NCBI GenBank assembly: GCA_019722365.1
Contig: JADFUC010002365.1
Span: 1-64,000, forward strand
Source: Lithospermum erythrorhizon
Lineage: Eukaryota > Streptophyta > Magnoliopsida > Boraginales > Boraginaceae
Direction: 5' to 3'
Length of the DNA: 64,000 nt
Shown: piece by piece, positions 10,559 through 22,800 of the stretch
Layout: each line of letters opens with the position of its first letter
Position numbering within the stretch: the stretch's first letter is position 1
Translations under genes and position numbers: made by a program
Notes under the pieces: generated by a model
The model's input: the letters and a program-made list of their open reading frames with translations, nothing else
What the model was told of the DNA's origin: nothing
Database searches by the model: none

Positions 10559-13113
10559 TGTAATAACCCGTTCCGGTTAATTTCGATAATAATATTAATT
10601 CGTAAAATTTATTTGAGCCGAATCACATTTATAATTTAGTAGTAGCCGGGGACAATTAAGATTAAGTTAGATGGATTAAGTGGATTCGATAACTTCAAAT
10701 TAAGCAGTCAGACTTTTGACTCACAATGCGGTTTTTCAAGACTTACAAGAGCTAAGTTATCCATATTTCGTCCTTATCATCAAAATCACAAAATATTTCC
10801 CTCGCCATACTTGTTTTAAATGAGACCCCTGTGAGCAAACCCAAATTTTTTCTTTCATTTTAACTTTCACTTTGTTTGCATATAAAGATCTCGAGTTGAT
10901 TGTTAATGCTTCAGCGTCTTCCCCTACAATTTGAATTAAGAAAATAGAGTTTTGGTTGATTTTGTGGGTTGACTTTGGTTGACTTTTACATGACTTAATT
11001 TATGATGAATCATGGTTTGTTTATGGATGCTATAGTGTATATAAGTGATGGTATGATTTAGAGGTTGTTTGAGGATGTTATGGATGAGTTGACTTTTTGG
11101 GAGGTTTTAGTTGACTTTCTTGGTTGATATTTTCTAAGACTTTAAATGTATAGAAAGTTTAATTGGGACCTTATTGGCTATTGTGAGTTAAAATTTTTGA
11201 TTTAAAATTAATTAAGGGAGTTAGGTTGAAAAAGTGCGATTTGTAAAGTTTGAGTTATAATTGATATTTTGGAGTATAAGGTTAATTATGAACTTGAGGG
11301 TTAAACGTAATGACTTATAAATTGATATGAAATGTTAAAATAATAAGGTGGAATTCTAGCGGGAGAATCGATTTGGGTTGTTTTATCCGTAATTTTAGAC
11401 CGTTTAGAAATTGTTCCACTAAGAGTTGGTAGCGTGTCTTCTAGAACGGTATTGTAGTAATTCTTAAAATGTGCTAAGGTGTTTTTTGTTAGGCGTTGAT
11501 GGTGGAAAAGAGCGGATTACTTCATTGTGTCATGGTTTTTGTGTGGTAGCTAAGCGGGGTAGTACTTATCTACATAGATTGTTAATTTTACGTACTTACT
11601 TTAAATTGTGTAGACATGTCATTGTGTTATGATTCATTGAGAATACAGAAATACATGTAATTGTTGTATGATAATGTGTGGTTCATTTGTGTGAGCCATG
11701 ATATGATTATGTGATTATATTACAACGGTGTTGAAGTTTATGAGGTAAATGTAAAGCTTGAACTCCCGACTTATATTTCGATTACGTGGCCTTGTCGGCC
11801 TTTGTTGTATTCGTGGCCTTGTCGGCACTTTTTGAGTATGTCTGTGGCACTTGTCGGTTTAGCGGATGGATTGCGTTGCAAAGAAATGTTTAGGCGTATT
11901 GGATATTATTGTTTGGGAGTAGAATAGTTGGTTATTGAGGTGTTGGTTAGAGTTATGTATGACTTTGAGGTGACTTGAGTATCGAGGATTTGACCATGTT
12001 GGGATGATTAGGGGTTAGGTATTTCTCCTTCCTTAAGATATGTGGCAGGTGGCACTTATACTTCGGTATAAGTGCGGTGGGAGATCTATTATCACTTTGC
12101 TATGTGCATTGTTGGTGTTGATCTTATACTTGGGGTATATATGCGGTGGGAGATCTATTATCAACATGCTATGTGCATTGTTGAATTGTTGGCCTTACTC
12201 TTTTAGTATAGTGCACGATTAATGAATCTGTTAATCGCTTTTGCTATGGGCATTGTTGATATTTGGCCTTATACTACGGTATAAGTGCGGTGGTTATTAA
12301 GCGATTGATCCATTCCTAGCGAGGTAGGCAGTTGAGTATATGCGCGTTAGAGGTGGTATATTTGTGGAGATATGAGAGATAGAAGGTGATGACTAGGTTA
12401 TAGTCGTTGTTGAGTCTACATGATTTCATTACGGGTGTTTGCGTGCCTTGTGAGACCTTCTATTATATCTTGACATGTTATGCACTGAGACCTTCTTTGG
12501 AATCTTATTATGACTTTATTAGGTAGTCCACGGATATATCGTGAATTTATTCATGTTGGGCTATTATAATATTATGCGTCTCGTTCAAGTATGGTAAGTT
12601 CACCCCATTGTTAAGTGTTAAAAGCTAAGCTTACATGACTAAACGCACCATTTATGAAGCCATTTTCATTTATTAATCGGGTTGAGGCGGCGGTTGAGCC
12701 AAGAGGTTGTTTGAGAGTTTTTTTGTTCAGAGTGGCTAGGTGACCATCGGGTGGGCTGAGGATCCCTCGCGGTCTCATTTTGATGTGTTGTCAGTATTTT
12801 TTGATTGTTGTACTTTATTTTCAAACTTTAGCCTTGTCGGCGGTTGTCATTTTATGTCGAATCCCCGATGCCTCTCTTTTGTAGCCGGCATTAGTGTTTA
12901 TTTAGGATATGTTGTATGTCTATAAATGGAGTTGATTGGTTAGATATCAAGCGATGGATTGTAAATTTTAAAACTATGATTATTTTGGGAATATTAATGG
13001 AAATCAATTTTTTGGTAAACGAGTAGTTTTAAATGAGTCGTCCGTGGGATTTATTTCACGGTGTTCCGGATTATAATGATTCTCGCTGGTGACCGACTGG
13101 GCGGTCGTCGATA
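10559..13113 (+). mobile_element. 3' LTR of the gypsy element (type C)
   Basis: Begins TGTAATAACCCGTTCC directly after a purine tract and the pol stop, so it is the 3' LTR of the pol at 5571-10438. A second copy with the same start, the same GGTTGACTTT cluster, and the same late block (GATGGATTGTAAATTTT, GATTATTTTGG, ATTATAATGA) lies at 52023-54627. The end, near 13113, is approximate. The LTR carries four TTGACTTT copies (10965-11125) and 69-bp repeats with hairpins (12050-12300). Confidence 0.7.
12050..12300 (+). repeat. 69-bp tandem repeat with TTCG-loop hairpins
   Basis: The block GCGGTGGGAGATCTATTATCA occurs at about 12074 and again at 12143, a period of 69 bp, each followed by TGCTATGTGCATTGTTG. 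A third, degraded unit ends at about 12300. Bases 12052-12075 form a perfect 10-bp stem (GCACTTATAC / GTATAAGTGC) around the loop TTCG. A second hairpin at 12268-12285 has the 7-bp stem CTTATAC / GTATAAG with loop TACG. Confidence 0.7.
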
Positions 13114-14140
13114 AACAAGCGGGTGTACCCGTGATAAGTAATGAAACAAGTGAATTGAAAGCCATGATTGTATTGGAGCAGGCCGAATTATAGCGACAGA
13201 GATTCTAATCGAACAAGTGAATTGACACAATGATTGTTTTTATAGTGGCGAATTGACACAGTTCTAATCAAACAAGCGAATTTAGTCAATGATTGTTTAT
13301 TATCAATGAATTGGATTTTCGAAACATATATTAATTGAGATTATTTTTATTAATTACGAGAGTTATCAATTATGAATTGAATTATGTCTTAAATATTATG
13401 AAATTATTGAGATTATATCTTAAATTATGCAATTACGAAATTATGTCCAATTATGAATTGAGATTATGAAATTATGAAATTCGTCAATTATGAAATTGTA
13501 ATGAATTATGTATTAAATATTATGAAATTTATTGTTAATATTTCGAATTGTGTCAATTATGAATTGTGTAATATTAATTATAATTTCGAATGTTAATAAT
13601 TTTGAATTTTGATAATTTCAATTTTGATAATTTCGAATGTTGATAATTATTTATTGTTAATATTTATTGTTAATAATTTTGAATGTTAATAATTTCGAAT
13701 TTTGATAATTATTCGAATGTTGATAATTAATGTTAATAATTTCGAATTTTGATAATTTCAAAAATTAATAATTAATGTTGTGTATTTCGAAATTTGTGCT
13801 AATATTTCTCAATTATGTTAATTGGTGTTTAAATATGATAACATTATTATTTATGATTCACTTTAGTCATTTTTTATGTTATTTATATTTATTTTTAATT
13901 AATTATTTTATCTTTATTTTTATGTTATTTAATTGATTCACTTTAGTCATTTTTCTCGTTTAACGTGTTCTACCAAACCCATGTGATGATAAGACTACAC
14001 ATCTTTCACCAAAAACGAGGTGGAAACAAACAAATTAGGTAGATGTTTATAAGAAAACAAGCGAATTATTTTCATGTTTGTTAAAAAACAAGCGAATTAA
14101 GTAGATGTTTATAAGAAAACAAGCGAATTAGCTATATGCT
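13114..14140. repeat. AT-rich minisatellite-like stretch
   Basis: No gene. From 13320 to 13770 the sequence is made of short variants of AATTATGAAATT and TTAATAATTTCGAATTTTGA. Around these lie spaced copies of AACAAGCGAATT (or AACAAGTGAATT) at about 13148, 13214, 13271, 14054, 14090 and 14119. Origin unknown; possibly the inside of a degenerate non-coding element. Confidence 0.5.
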
Positions 14141-15960
14141 TATTAAAATATAAGAACTAAAATAATTTGTTTGCATCTTTCTTTCCTTATATATATAAGA
14201 TGCATGTATTGTATTTGTTAAATCACCACCATTAAATTTTATATCAAACTTCTCTCAAAGTTTTATCAAAATTTTAAAACTATGAACGAATAGCGAACAC
14301 CGTCCGTTTACGGTTTTGGTATTGGTAAAAGGATGGTAAATATTTTTCATTTTATTACAATTTCTTCATATTTACTATTTTTTCTAACTAATTAATTCAT
14401 ACAATAGTTTCTATCAATTAATAAGGGCAAATCTTTGATGTAATGTCTATCTGCGTGGAAGAAATCATCCATTGGATCTTATTTAGTTATCATGGTTCTT
14501 AAACTGTCGAGAGATAAGATGTGGAATATCTTTGCTGTAAGTTAGCTAAAATTTTATCAAGTTTTCTAAATCGTCATAACACACATATAACGAATATCTA
14601 TTGTAATGCAGTCTCGGTTCGAATTTATCGGGATTCTCTTGAGGATTTCAAGAAAGCATTTTCGAAGCATGTGCAACGGCAATGTGTGACTACAAGTTCG
14701 AAACCAGGAATGGTCCACTACCAGATTACACTGTTCGACCGGTCGAATACATGGCTACAAGTTCGACTAGAAACAAACGAGACATCAAAACCACTACTGT
14801 CAAATTGTGGAAGTAGTCCCAACAAAATTTCACAATGTAACCGTGGTACTTTAATTCCAATAGCCAATAAAGACCACAATATTAGATATGCAATTTTTTT
14901 TTTCATGTTTGATGACAAACTACCAATTTACGTTTATGTTTGTAAGGAAAGAAGCTAGTTGTCGTGGTGTTCGTAAAGAAACAAGCTAATAAATCCAATG
15001 TTTGTTTGACAACAAACGAATTACACCTATGTTTGTTGTGTTATAAGCGGGTAAGCATTGCATTAAGCTCGTTATAATTCGCTGTTTGCTACTACATTAT
15101 AAGTATGGATTCGTATTTCACCGCGAGCATACAGCGTGTTCATCGGGGGTAAAACAAGTAATTTAGCCGTTTTCTTGTTTTGGTATGTGTATATGATTCG
15201 GGGGGTTGTTAGACCAAAGATAATAGGAGTGATTTAAAAATTCAATTTTGGCCTCTATAGGTGTGAGTGGGTTAAAATGAGGTATAGTTGGAGTTAAATC
15301 TGATAGGTGGATGAGTTTAATAAAAGTTATTGACAGGTATCCTTGTCAAAATTGATTATGTTACAAAAAATTCGGGTGCCACGAGAGATTCGAAGTTCGG
15401 TTGCCAAAAAATGTATCTAGGTTGCCTATTTGAAAGCTTGAAAATTTAATAGCTCCCTATTTGAAATGTTCCCAATAGTTCAAGTGCCTCACGTCAAATT
15501 TAGCCTTAAATATGTTTTAGTTTTAGGGACCAAAATTAAATTTTAAAATAATCTCATGATATTTCCTCGACCCATGTTACCTCACCGTACCTCAGCCTAC
15601 GCCCCACTTTACCCTACACTTCCGCCATGCATGATCATTATGCATCATCTTCCATAGCCTTTCAAAGTTCAATAATTAGCTTAAATATTTGTAAGATACT
15701 ACATTTTACTTAATTATTCACAAAGAAGTTATGTCGTTAGATCAATTAGTTACAAAAGCTGTCTAGTGTTATTAGCCAAACCTTTATTTTTTATTAATTA
15801 GTTACAAAACTTCCAATATTTGATTGTACTACCATGAAATAATTATAAGTAAACATATTGAATCACAGGAACTACAAAGATACTTCATTTCAATTTGAAA
15901 AATATATACAAGGGTAATAAATATATGAAATTGAAAACGTGGACAATCTTTACGGAACAA
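14141..15960. other. Unassigned stretch with one 145-codon open frame
   Basis: The longest open frame is 14521-14958 (+), opening with GTG, not ATG. Its translation has ordinary composition (EDFKKAF, WLQVRLETNETSK, CGSSPNKISQ) but matches no family I recognise. AACAAGCGAATT-like motifs continue to about 15055. At 15412-15515 there is a motif (TATTTGAAATGTTCCCAATAGTTCAA) that recurs at 19720-19775, marking a dispersed repeat. Nothing else is supported here. Confidence 0.3.
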
Positions 15961-16495
15961 TCTTTTGGGATAAAGGTAGCATGGGTATCATGTAGCGATC
16001 CATCGGTGGGCTCACTTGAGATTGGGGATGAAACATGAAGCGTCGAGTCACCGTCGATGAATGACAATAGAAATGACTTTATTTAATATTAATTAAAATA
16101 TGTATCCATCATTGGTGAAGTACGTCTCATCAAAATACATCAACATAAAATCTGACTAGTCTCATTAAACTAAATCTCAAAATGCTATTAGATTATAACA
16201 ACGGCGCTCTGTCTGGTACAATCAAATGTAAAAGAAATATGAGCATTGGGACTCACAGCGCGCGTCTCACTACGATCTTGTCGAAACTTGTCAACCACAG
16301 CTCACATGCAACCTCGGCAATCAACTCCTAGAAACATAGGCATAAAACGTCCGCCCATAGAAAAAAGGGGATAAGCTGCGAAACTTAGTGAATAAATATA
16401 GCGCGGAGGGTAACAATCTGCAATACGTGCACATGTATAAAAGCATACATCCTTATAGGAATAATTTATCATAAACACGAGGCATAATAATATAA
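15961..16495 (-). repeat. Antisense LTR fragment, left of the inserted LTR
   Basis: The stretch GAGTCACCGTCGATGAATGACA at about 16045 matches GTAGTCACCGTCGATGGTTGACA at about 375 in the antisense LTR at 320-2875. 16330-16420 also resembles 4350-4420 (CATAAAACGTCCGCCC, GTGAATAAATAT). It appears to be the terminal part of a - strand LTR interrupted at 16496 by a + strand LTR. Confidence 0.4.
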
Positions 16496-18241
16496 TGTAA
16501 TAACTTAGTTAAAGTATGTGCATTATTATAATATTATTTGAGATTAGAAGTTAAGTTTATGTTAGAGTTGTGTTGTTAAACCGAGGCAGAGAAACTAAGC
16601 AGAAAACCAGTGAGACCTTATGACTCTAGAAATATCTGCACTATCTCCCATGTTACCATTTTATCATTATCCGTTCCTGACTCATCTTCTTCCTTCCCGA
16701 TTAGAGACCCCCCCTATTTTCCGCGATTTTATTCTTCCATTTTCTTCCTCATCTTCAAGCTTTGGCCCTAAAATTTCTTGGAGAATTTCCCAGTCCATCC
16801 TCGTTTAAGGTAAGAAAGCTCGAACCTTTTGGAGTATTTCATGAATCTTGAGGATGTTGACTTTTAGGTTACTTGAGTTGACGCGAGTTTTGATATTGAT
16901 AATGGTATAGAATCGCCATCTAAGATTAGATTATAGTATAAGAGGAGATAATAATCGATTTATGGGGTTGAAATATGTTGAGAATTATAGTTGACTTTTG
17001 TTGACTTTTTCAAAATGGTTTTAATATGGTATAAGTGTACTCTTGGACTTTTATTATAGTTGTTTCGAGGTGTAGGTTGTGATTTATATGTGATTAGAGA
17101 ATATTAGGATAAAATGAGTTTTGTAAGTTTGAGTAGTTAAATGGGTTTGAGATTAAAGATGGTTAGAAATGGGATGATTAGTTGTTAATATCGGAACTTT
17201 ATGGCTTTTGAAACTAGTAATTGGAACTCAATCATTAAAATGGAAAGTTGTGAACTTAAGTTGATGGGTTTTGAGTTGTATTGTTCGGTATTTTCATACC
17301 TCGGTATAAGTGCGGTGTTTGCTTGGTACCTCGTTACGATTCAGATAACATGTCGTGAGCACAAGTTTCTCCTCTGAGTTGAGGTTGATTATATGCGCGT
17401 GGTTGTAGAAATCCGGACTTATATTGAGTTGTTGAGTTGTTGAGTTGTTGAGTTGATAGAGTTGTTGAGTTGATAAAATTGTTGAGTTGATTGTGTTGCT
17501 GAGTTGGTTAGTTGTTGAGTTGTGATGTCGTCATTGTTAGTTGATAGAGTAAGGTCGATTGATTGTTGCATGTTATTGCAGTCTTTCTTGAAATGTACTT
17601 ATGTTATTGTTGATTGTCATCATTTTGGAATGTTCTGCTAGTAGCGATTTATGAACTATACGTAAATGATAATGAAATTGCTAATTACTCCCGTATTATT
17701 AAGATCTTAAGTTGAATAATATTATGTACTACTTATCTATCATTATCTGATATCTCGTCTACTTTGGTACCTTATTGCGTGATTGGAGGTTAATTTAATT
17801 CTTGAGATATATATTCACTAAGCTTAATTTCGCTATTTGCTATGGCGGCAATTCCATTGCTAGGTTGGCAATTAGTCTTTACATTCACGTCTTAGCCAGA
17901 CTTATTCGGGTAATTGTGCTTTAAGAGCTTAGGTGAAGCGGGTGGCGATTGATGCCAGGTCTCATTATTTTGTTTAGCTTGTAGTTCGGTTATGCGTATA
18001 GTTGTCCTTTTTAGGATTCTTCTTTGATGTATGTTGATATTTTGTACTTAGGAGTTATGTTGTATGTCGGTTGCTATTACATGGTTAGGAATACCACGAT
18101 GGATTCGTTTCTTAAAAATTATTTTTATCCGTTGTATATTTTTTATTGAGTTGCTTGAAGACGGGTGCTTAAATTTGAGTCATCCATCGATTGGTGACTG
18201 CGGTGTCAAGGATTTGGGGCGATTAACCTCGGGGCGTGACA
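16496..18241 (+). mobile_element. Solo LTR (type E/F)
   Basis: Starts TGTAATAACTTAG at 16496 and ends with GGGGCGTGACA at about 18241. It aligns well with 20174-22426: GAGATTAGAAGTTAAG near the start, a TTGACTTT cluster at 16855-17010, a GAGTTGTTGAGTTGAT array at 17420-17530, then a block of about 150 bp (17513-17660 versus 21718-21870) that is close to identical by eye. No internal region adjoins it, so it is a solo LTR. Confidence 0.65.
17420..17530 (+). repeat. GAGTTGTTGAGTTGAT microrepeat array in LTR
   Basis: Tandem units of 9 and 18 bp built from GAGTTGTTGAGTTGATA. The same array, longer, is at 21555-21735, and its reverse complement at 5430-5550. Confidence 0.8.
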
Positions 18242-18960
18242 CAGGCGGGTCGTTATATAAGGTCAAGCAGCATCCCAGCGGTTGTATCAAATACACAACT
18301 TATGAATCGACATAGAAGTTCCCATGAATATAGTAAAACCATCGGCGACAACATGTACACTATCAACGTAATACTATCCTCATCGCAAACACCACTCCTA
18401 TGGCCGTTAAAAATTAAACAACGAGAGCATATGTATAAATATATATATACAATTCTACTCTACTGGAGGGAGCCTCTTGTGTTAAATCGACGCAAAGGGT
18501 TATATCTGCTAGAGCGCATCTACGCGTCTGTAGCTCTTGAAATTTGTCGAGAGCCACGTCAACCGCATCTGGGCTCTTGGCTTCTCGAGCATATCAACCA
18601 CATACGTAACTCTTAAGCTAGCAAGCATTATACAATATCCACAAACCACCAATAAATCTCCACATCAATACTACCCATTTCAAACTTTGAAATACAAGTC
18701 AACTAGCTTAACAAAGAGTCAACTTTAAGAAAACTCAAAATAAATAAATTCAAAGTTCGAAATCAATACCTTAGATGATCAATTTGTTTGAGATAACTTT
18801 AAATTTAATTCAACTTGAAATGGAAAAATATTTTAGAAAAAATGGAGGATGAATCTTTTTTTCTTTATTTTTTTATATTAAACTTACTTATTAAATAGCA
18901 ACTATAGTTAAGTTAACATAACCCAAATTAGTTAACTTAACTCAACTATAGTTAAGCTAA
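18242..18960 (-). repeat. Antisense LTR fragment, right of the inserted LTR
   Basis: Right of the + strand LTR the sequence carries AAGTCAAC and GAGTCAAC copies at 18690-18725, the antisense form of the TTGACTTT cluster, and GGCGGGTCGTTATA at 18243-18256. It is plausibly the other part of the antisense LTR at 15961-16495. The ORFs at 18064-18728 are not supported as genes. 18890-18970 is a run of AGTTAACTTAACTCAACTATAGTTAAG-type short palindromic repeats. Confidence 0.35.
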
Positions 18961-20173
18961 CTCAACAATGGAATGGTTTATGGTTTTTTGTTATAGTAAT
19001 TAAATTAAATGTAAAATGATAAAATATATATATTACAGCGTGTCTCTGGCGCAAAATTATTTTTTGAGGGTTACCGTTCATATTATTTCTCAACTCGACA
19101 ACACACTACCAAAATTATTTATATACCTTGGGTTGTCAGTCAACCAATATAATATTATTTTAATAATTCTCGAAATATTTAATCTTACTCCATATAATAA
19201 AAGCTACCGAGCTATTTATTCCAATATTTTTTTGAATACTTAAACATAATGGATTATTTCATGTCGCGTCTGGTGTGATGGGTATAAAGATTCCAATCTT
19301 TTTGGACTATGATTTGTTGCTACTGGGGAAGGTGGGCACATGAGATAAGTCTAATGACTGATTTTTAAGATTCAAACAGGAGGAATGACTTTTGGTTGAG
19401 GAGGAATATTTGATTGTTGGACTCTATAATTCCACTATTTATCCACTCAGGTGTGGAGGATAGACTTTTGGTTTCTCTCATTATTTGTGGGGAAAAGGAG
19501 GGTTATTTGTTTTTAGTTAATGATATAAGGAATAATTAATAATATTATAAATAAGAAATATTTATTTACGGTGACACTTGGTATTCGATTTTCCACTTCA
19601 AACAATCAATAGGACCATTTAAAAGTCAAATAGAAGTCTATAACTCAAAAAATACGATTTTCGAAAGTTCATGTACTAAAAATGCATCACATGTGACTAT
19701 TTAAAATATTGAAATGTTTAAGTGCCTATTTGAAATGTTTCCAATAGTCCAGGTGCCTAAATGAAATTTAGCCAAATTTAAAAAGTTGAAGTATTGTTAC
19801 AAATGCATCGAGTGGGAAAATCAAAAACGAAAAAAAGGTGTTTAATTATTAAATCATTGGACATGATCTAATTAAGATGTGATTCCATAAGACCAACTCC
19901 AATACGGAGTATTTGAATAGATATTTAGCTCTAGTAGGAAGTATTTGAAGGGGTGTATCCTTTTTATCATTTTTGAAAAGCAGCCACAAATGGCCAACCG
20001 AAGCTCGACACGTCGTCCTGGCAGTAGCTTTATTGGACCATTCAATTTTTGTGTTTATCTCCCTATTTAATTGATGTTTTTGACATATTATTTTATCGAA
20101 TTTAATTTTTTTTTTTGTAGGAATATTTTTTTATTTTTCAAGATCTATAAATAGAGATTCGGTTTGTTTAATT
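18961..20173. other. No gene recognised
   Basis: AT-rich DNA without a supported gene. At 19720-19775 it carries the dispersed motif TATTTGAAATGTTTCCAATAG followed by AGGTGCC, also present at 15450-15500 in the same orientation. Otherwise nothing identified. Confidence 0.4.
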
Positions 20174-22426
20174 TGGTAATAACCTGTTCCATATGTGCAT
20201 TTTTATAATATTAGTTGAGGCTAGAAGTTAATTTTATGTTCTAGTTGTGTCGTTAAACCCGAGGGCGAGAAACTAGATCAGCTTGACGAGACCTTCTTAT
20301 TTAGTCTAGAAATATCTTCCGCTTCTTTCAACAATCATTTCATCGTTATCAAATCACACAACCACTCCTTAGCTTCCCAAAGAGGCCGAACTCCCCCAAA
20401 TCCCCAATCTTGAATTTTTTTTCATTTTTTTTGTGGAATAGCATTATGATTCACTCCATGTCTTGTTCTTCGTACCGATCATACAGGTATGATTTTATCT
20501 TGATCTTGACATTTGAGCTATAGTTGACCATTTGTATGAATTTGACTTTTGTTGTTTTTTGAGATTTGGGATTTTAAGACTTTAAAATGGTAGAATATTT
20601 ACGTCTAAGGCTTTGGATATTGTGAGTAGAGGTGATTATGGTTGATTTTAGTGGTTGATATGTGTGGAAGTTTATAGTTGACTTTAGGTTGACTTTTTCC
20701 AAATCAAACTTTAGTTTCAAAAGTATGTTAATGGACTTTAATGGAGATGTTTTGGAGTATGGATTGTGACTTTTGTGTGGTTGGTAGAGATTATGTAATT
20801 TTAGTTTGGGTAAGTGAGTAGTATTTGGGATTTTTGGAATTTAGGTGGTTAATGATGGATATATTGGTTTAGAAAAGTTGATTTTGGGTTGAATAGAAGT
20901 TGTTTAAGGTGTTAGTGTTTGGAGGGAGTGATGGCCGATTGGGTTGGGAAATGTGATGCTCGAATTATGTCGTTTTATTAGTCGGTTTAACTCGCGTAGT
21001 AATCTTTCACCTTAAGTTATAATTGGTAACTAAAATGGTTGTTAAGTTGGATAGATAACTAAATAGAGTTATTAATATTGTAGTAAGTAGTAATTATATC
21101 TCTCGGGTGTTTTGATTAGGCGTTGAGCGTGGGAAGAGACACGCGGACTAATTAGGCGGGGCGCTATTATTTGCTAGCCAAGGTGAGTATCTATCTCACG
21201 GGTGTTGATTAACTACTTGATTACGGATATGTGTATGTGTATGTATGTGATTTTGTGTTAAATTATATGTTGAATATGCATTGTGGGTTGAGTTGTTGGG
21301 TTGTGTCTGTGGTCATGAGTTGTATAGGTGTTTGAGGTGATGTTGAGTCGTATTAGGAAGAGTTGTATATGAGTTGATGGTGTTTGTTGAGTTGTATTGT
21401 CAGTATTTGCCTTATACCTCAAATTATAAGTACGGTGTTTTTGCTTACCGTACCTCGTTCTACGATTCGGTGATAGCTTATGTCGGCGGACATGAACACT
21501 CACGAGGTTGAGGTTGATTATATCTTGGCATTAGTTATGAAATCCGGACCTATATTGAGTTGTTGAGTTGTTGAGTTGATAAAGTTATTGAGTTGATAGA
21601 GTTGTTGAGTTGATAAAGTTGTTGAGTTGATAGAGTTGTTGAGTTGATAAAGTTGTTGAGTTGATTGTGTTGCTGAGTTGGTTAATTGTTGAGTTGATTG
21701 TGTTGCTGAGTTGGTTAGTTGTTGAGTTGTGATGTCGTCATTGTTAGTTGATAGAGTAAGGTCGAGTGATTGTTGCGTGTTATTGCAGTCTTTCTTGAAA
21801 TGTACGTATGTTATTGTTGATTGCCATCATCTTGGAATGTTCCGCTAGTGACGAATTTATGAACATACGTAAATGATAATGAAATTGCTAATGAAACGTG
21901 AAGTAAGATGTAAAAGGTGAATAACATTATGTACTACTTATCTATTGTATGCGATATCAACTACTTTAATTCTTATGCGTGATTGGAGGTTAATTTTATT
22001 CTTGAGATATATATTAAACAAGCTTCGGCGGCTTCGCTATTAGATTTATAGGCGGCAATTCATTCTTGGGATTTGGCGAGTAGTCTTTGGTATTCCGTCT
22101 TGAGATTGGCCGGCGAGTATGATTGATCACAACGATCGTTATTTTGTTTGGATTATGAATTTGGTTGTACGTATAGTTGTCATTTTGGGATTTGTTGTTG
22201 TATGTTGATTTTTGTACCCAGGAGATATATTTGTATATTTAGTTTGCTCTTTTTGTGGTTAGGAATCTGCGTGGATTCTTTTTCTTAAAAATTGTTTTGT
22301 CACATTGCGTATTATTTTATTGAGTTGTTTGAGGCAATTGTCTTTTAAAATTTAGTCGTCAGCTGATTGGTAGTATTTCTGGTATCGAGGTTTGGGACGA
22401 TTCTAACATGAGGCGTCTACGACACA
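20174..22426 (+). mobile_element. Solo LTR (type E/F)
   Basis: Starts with a TGGTAATAACCTGTTCC-like end (approximate) and finishes GGCGTCTACGACACA at about 22426. It is the longer relative of 16496-18241, with TTGACTTT copies at 20525-20700, a CTCACGGGTGTTGATT block near 21195, the GAGTTGTTGAGTTGAT array at 21555-21735, and the same closing blocks. The internal ORF track is non-coding. It lies about 60 bp left of the MITE at 22489. Confidence 0.65.
21555..21735 (+). repeat. GAGTTGTTGAGTTGAT microrepeat array
   Basis: About ten 18-bp units alternating GAGTTGATAAAGTT and GAGTTGATAGAGTT, ending with two copies of GATTGTGTTGCTGAGTTGGTTA. Confidence 0.8.
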
Positions 22427-22488
22427 GGTGTTAAATTTGGACACAAAAAAATTTATTTTCTATTTCTCATTAAAAAGTTATTGAAATA

Positions 22489-22732
22489 CTCCCTGCTTTC
22501 TTTGTCTTTACAGGCCAATTTTTTTATTTCAAATTACTTGTCTTTACAATAGAAAATTCTATTACATTTTGATATCTTTTGTCTCTTTTTTCTTTATTGA
22601 TTGCTCAATAAATGCGATGATATAAACTGATTAATTGTCGTTTACATTTTCAATATATTTTTTGACTACTTTTTTATTTTATTAATTTATGTGCAAATGA
22701 CTAGGAAGATAATTAAAATAAAATGGAGGGAG
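22489..22732. mobile_element. Stowaway-like MITE in the REVEILLE upstream region
   Basis: The 244-bp segment starts CTCCCTGC and ends GGAGGGAG, an inverted terminal pair like the CTCCCTCC ends of Stowaway elements. It is flanked on both sides by the dinucleotide TA (22487-22488 and 22733-22734), the expected Tc1/mariner target duplication. It is AT-rich inside and has no coding capacity. It ends about 520 bp before the start codon of the downstream gene. Confidence 0.75.
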
Positions 22733-22800
22733 TAATATGTTAATGATATAGAGAGAAGAGAAAATTACCTGGTTGGGAGATAAACTAAAATAATTTTCTA

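Noticed and set aside
14521..14958. Possible ribosome-inactivating or defence protein
   Set aside because: No catalytic pattern could be identified; kept only as an unknown frame.
21258..21503. 81-codon - strand ORF (HTHDH-rich)
   Set aside because: Lies within an LTR; composition follows the GTTG-rich LTR sequence, no family recognised.
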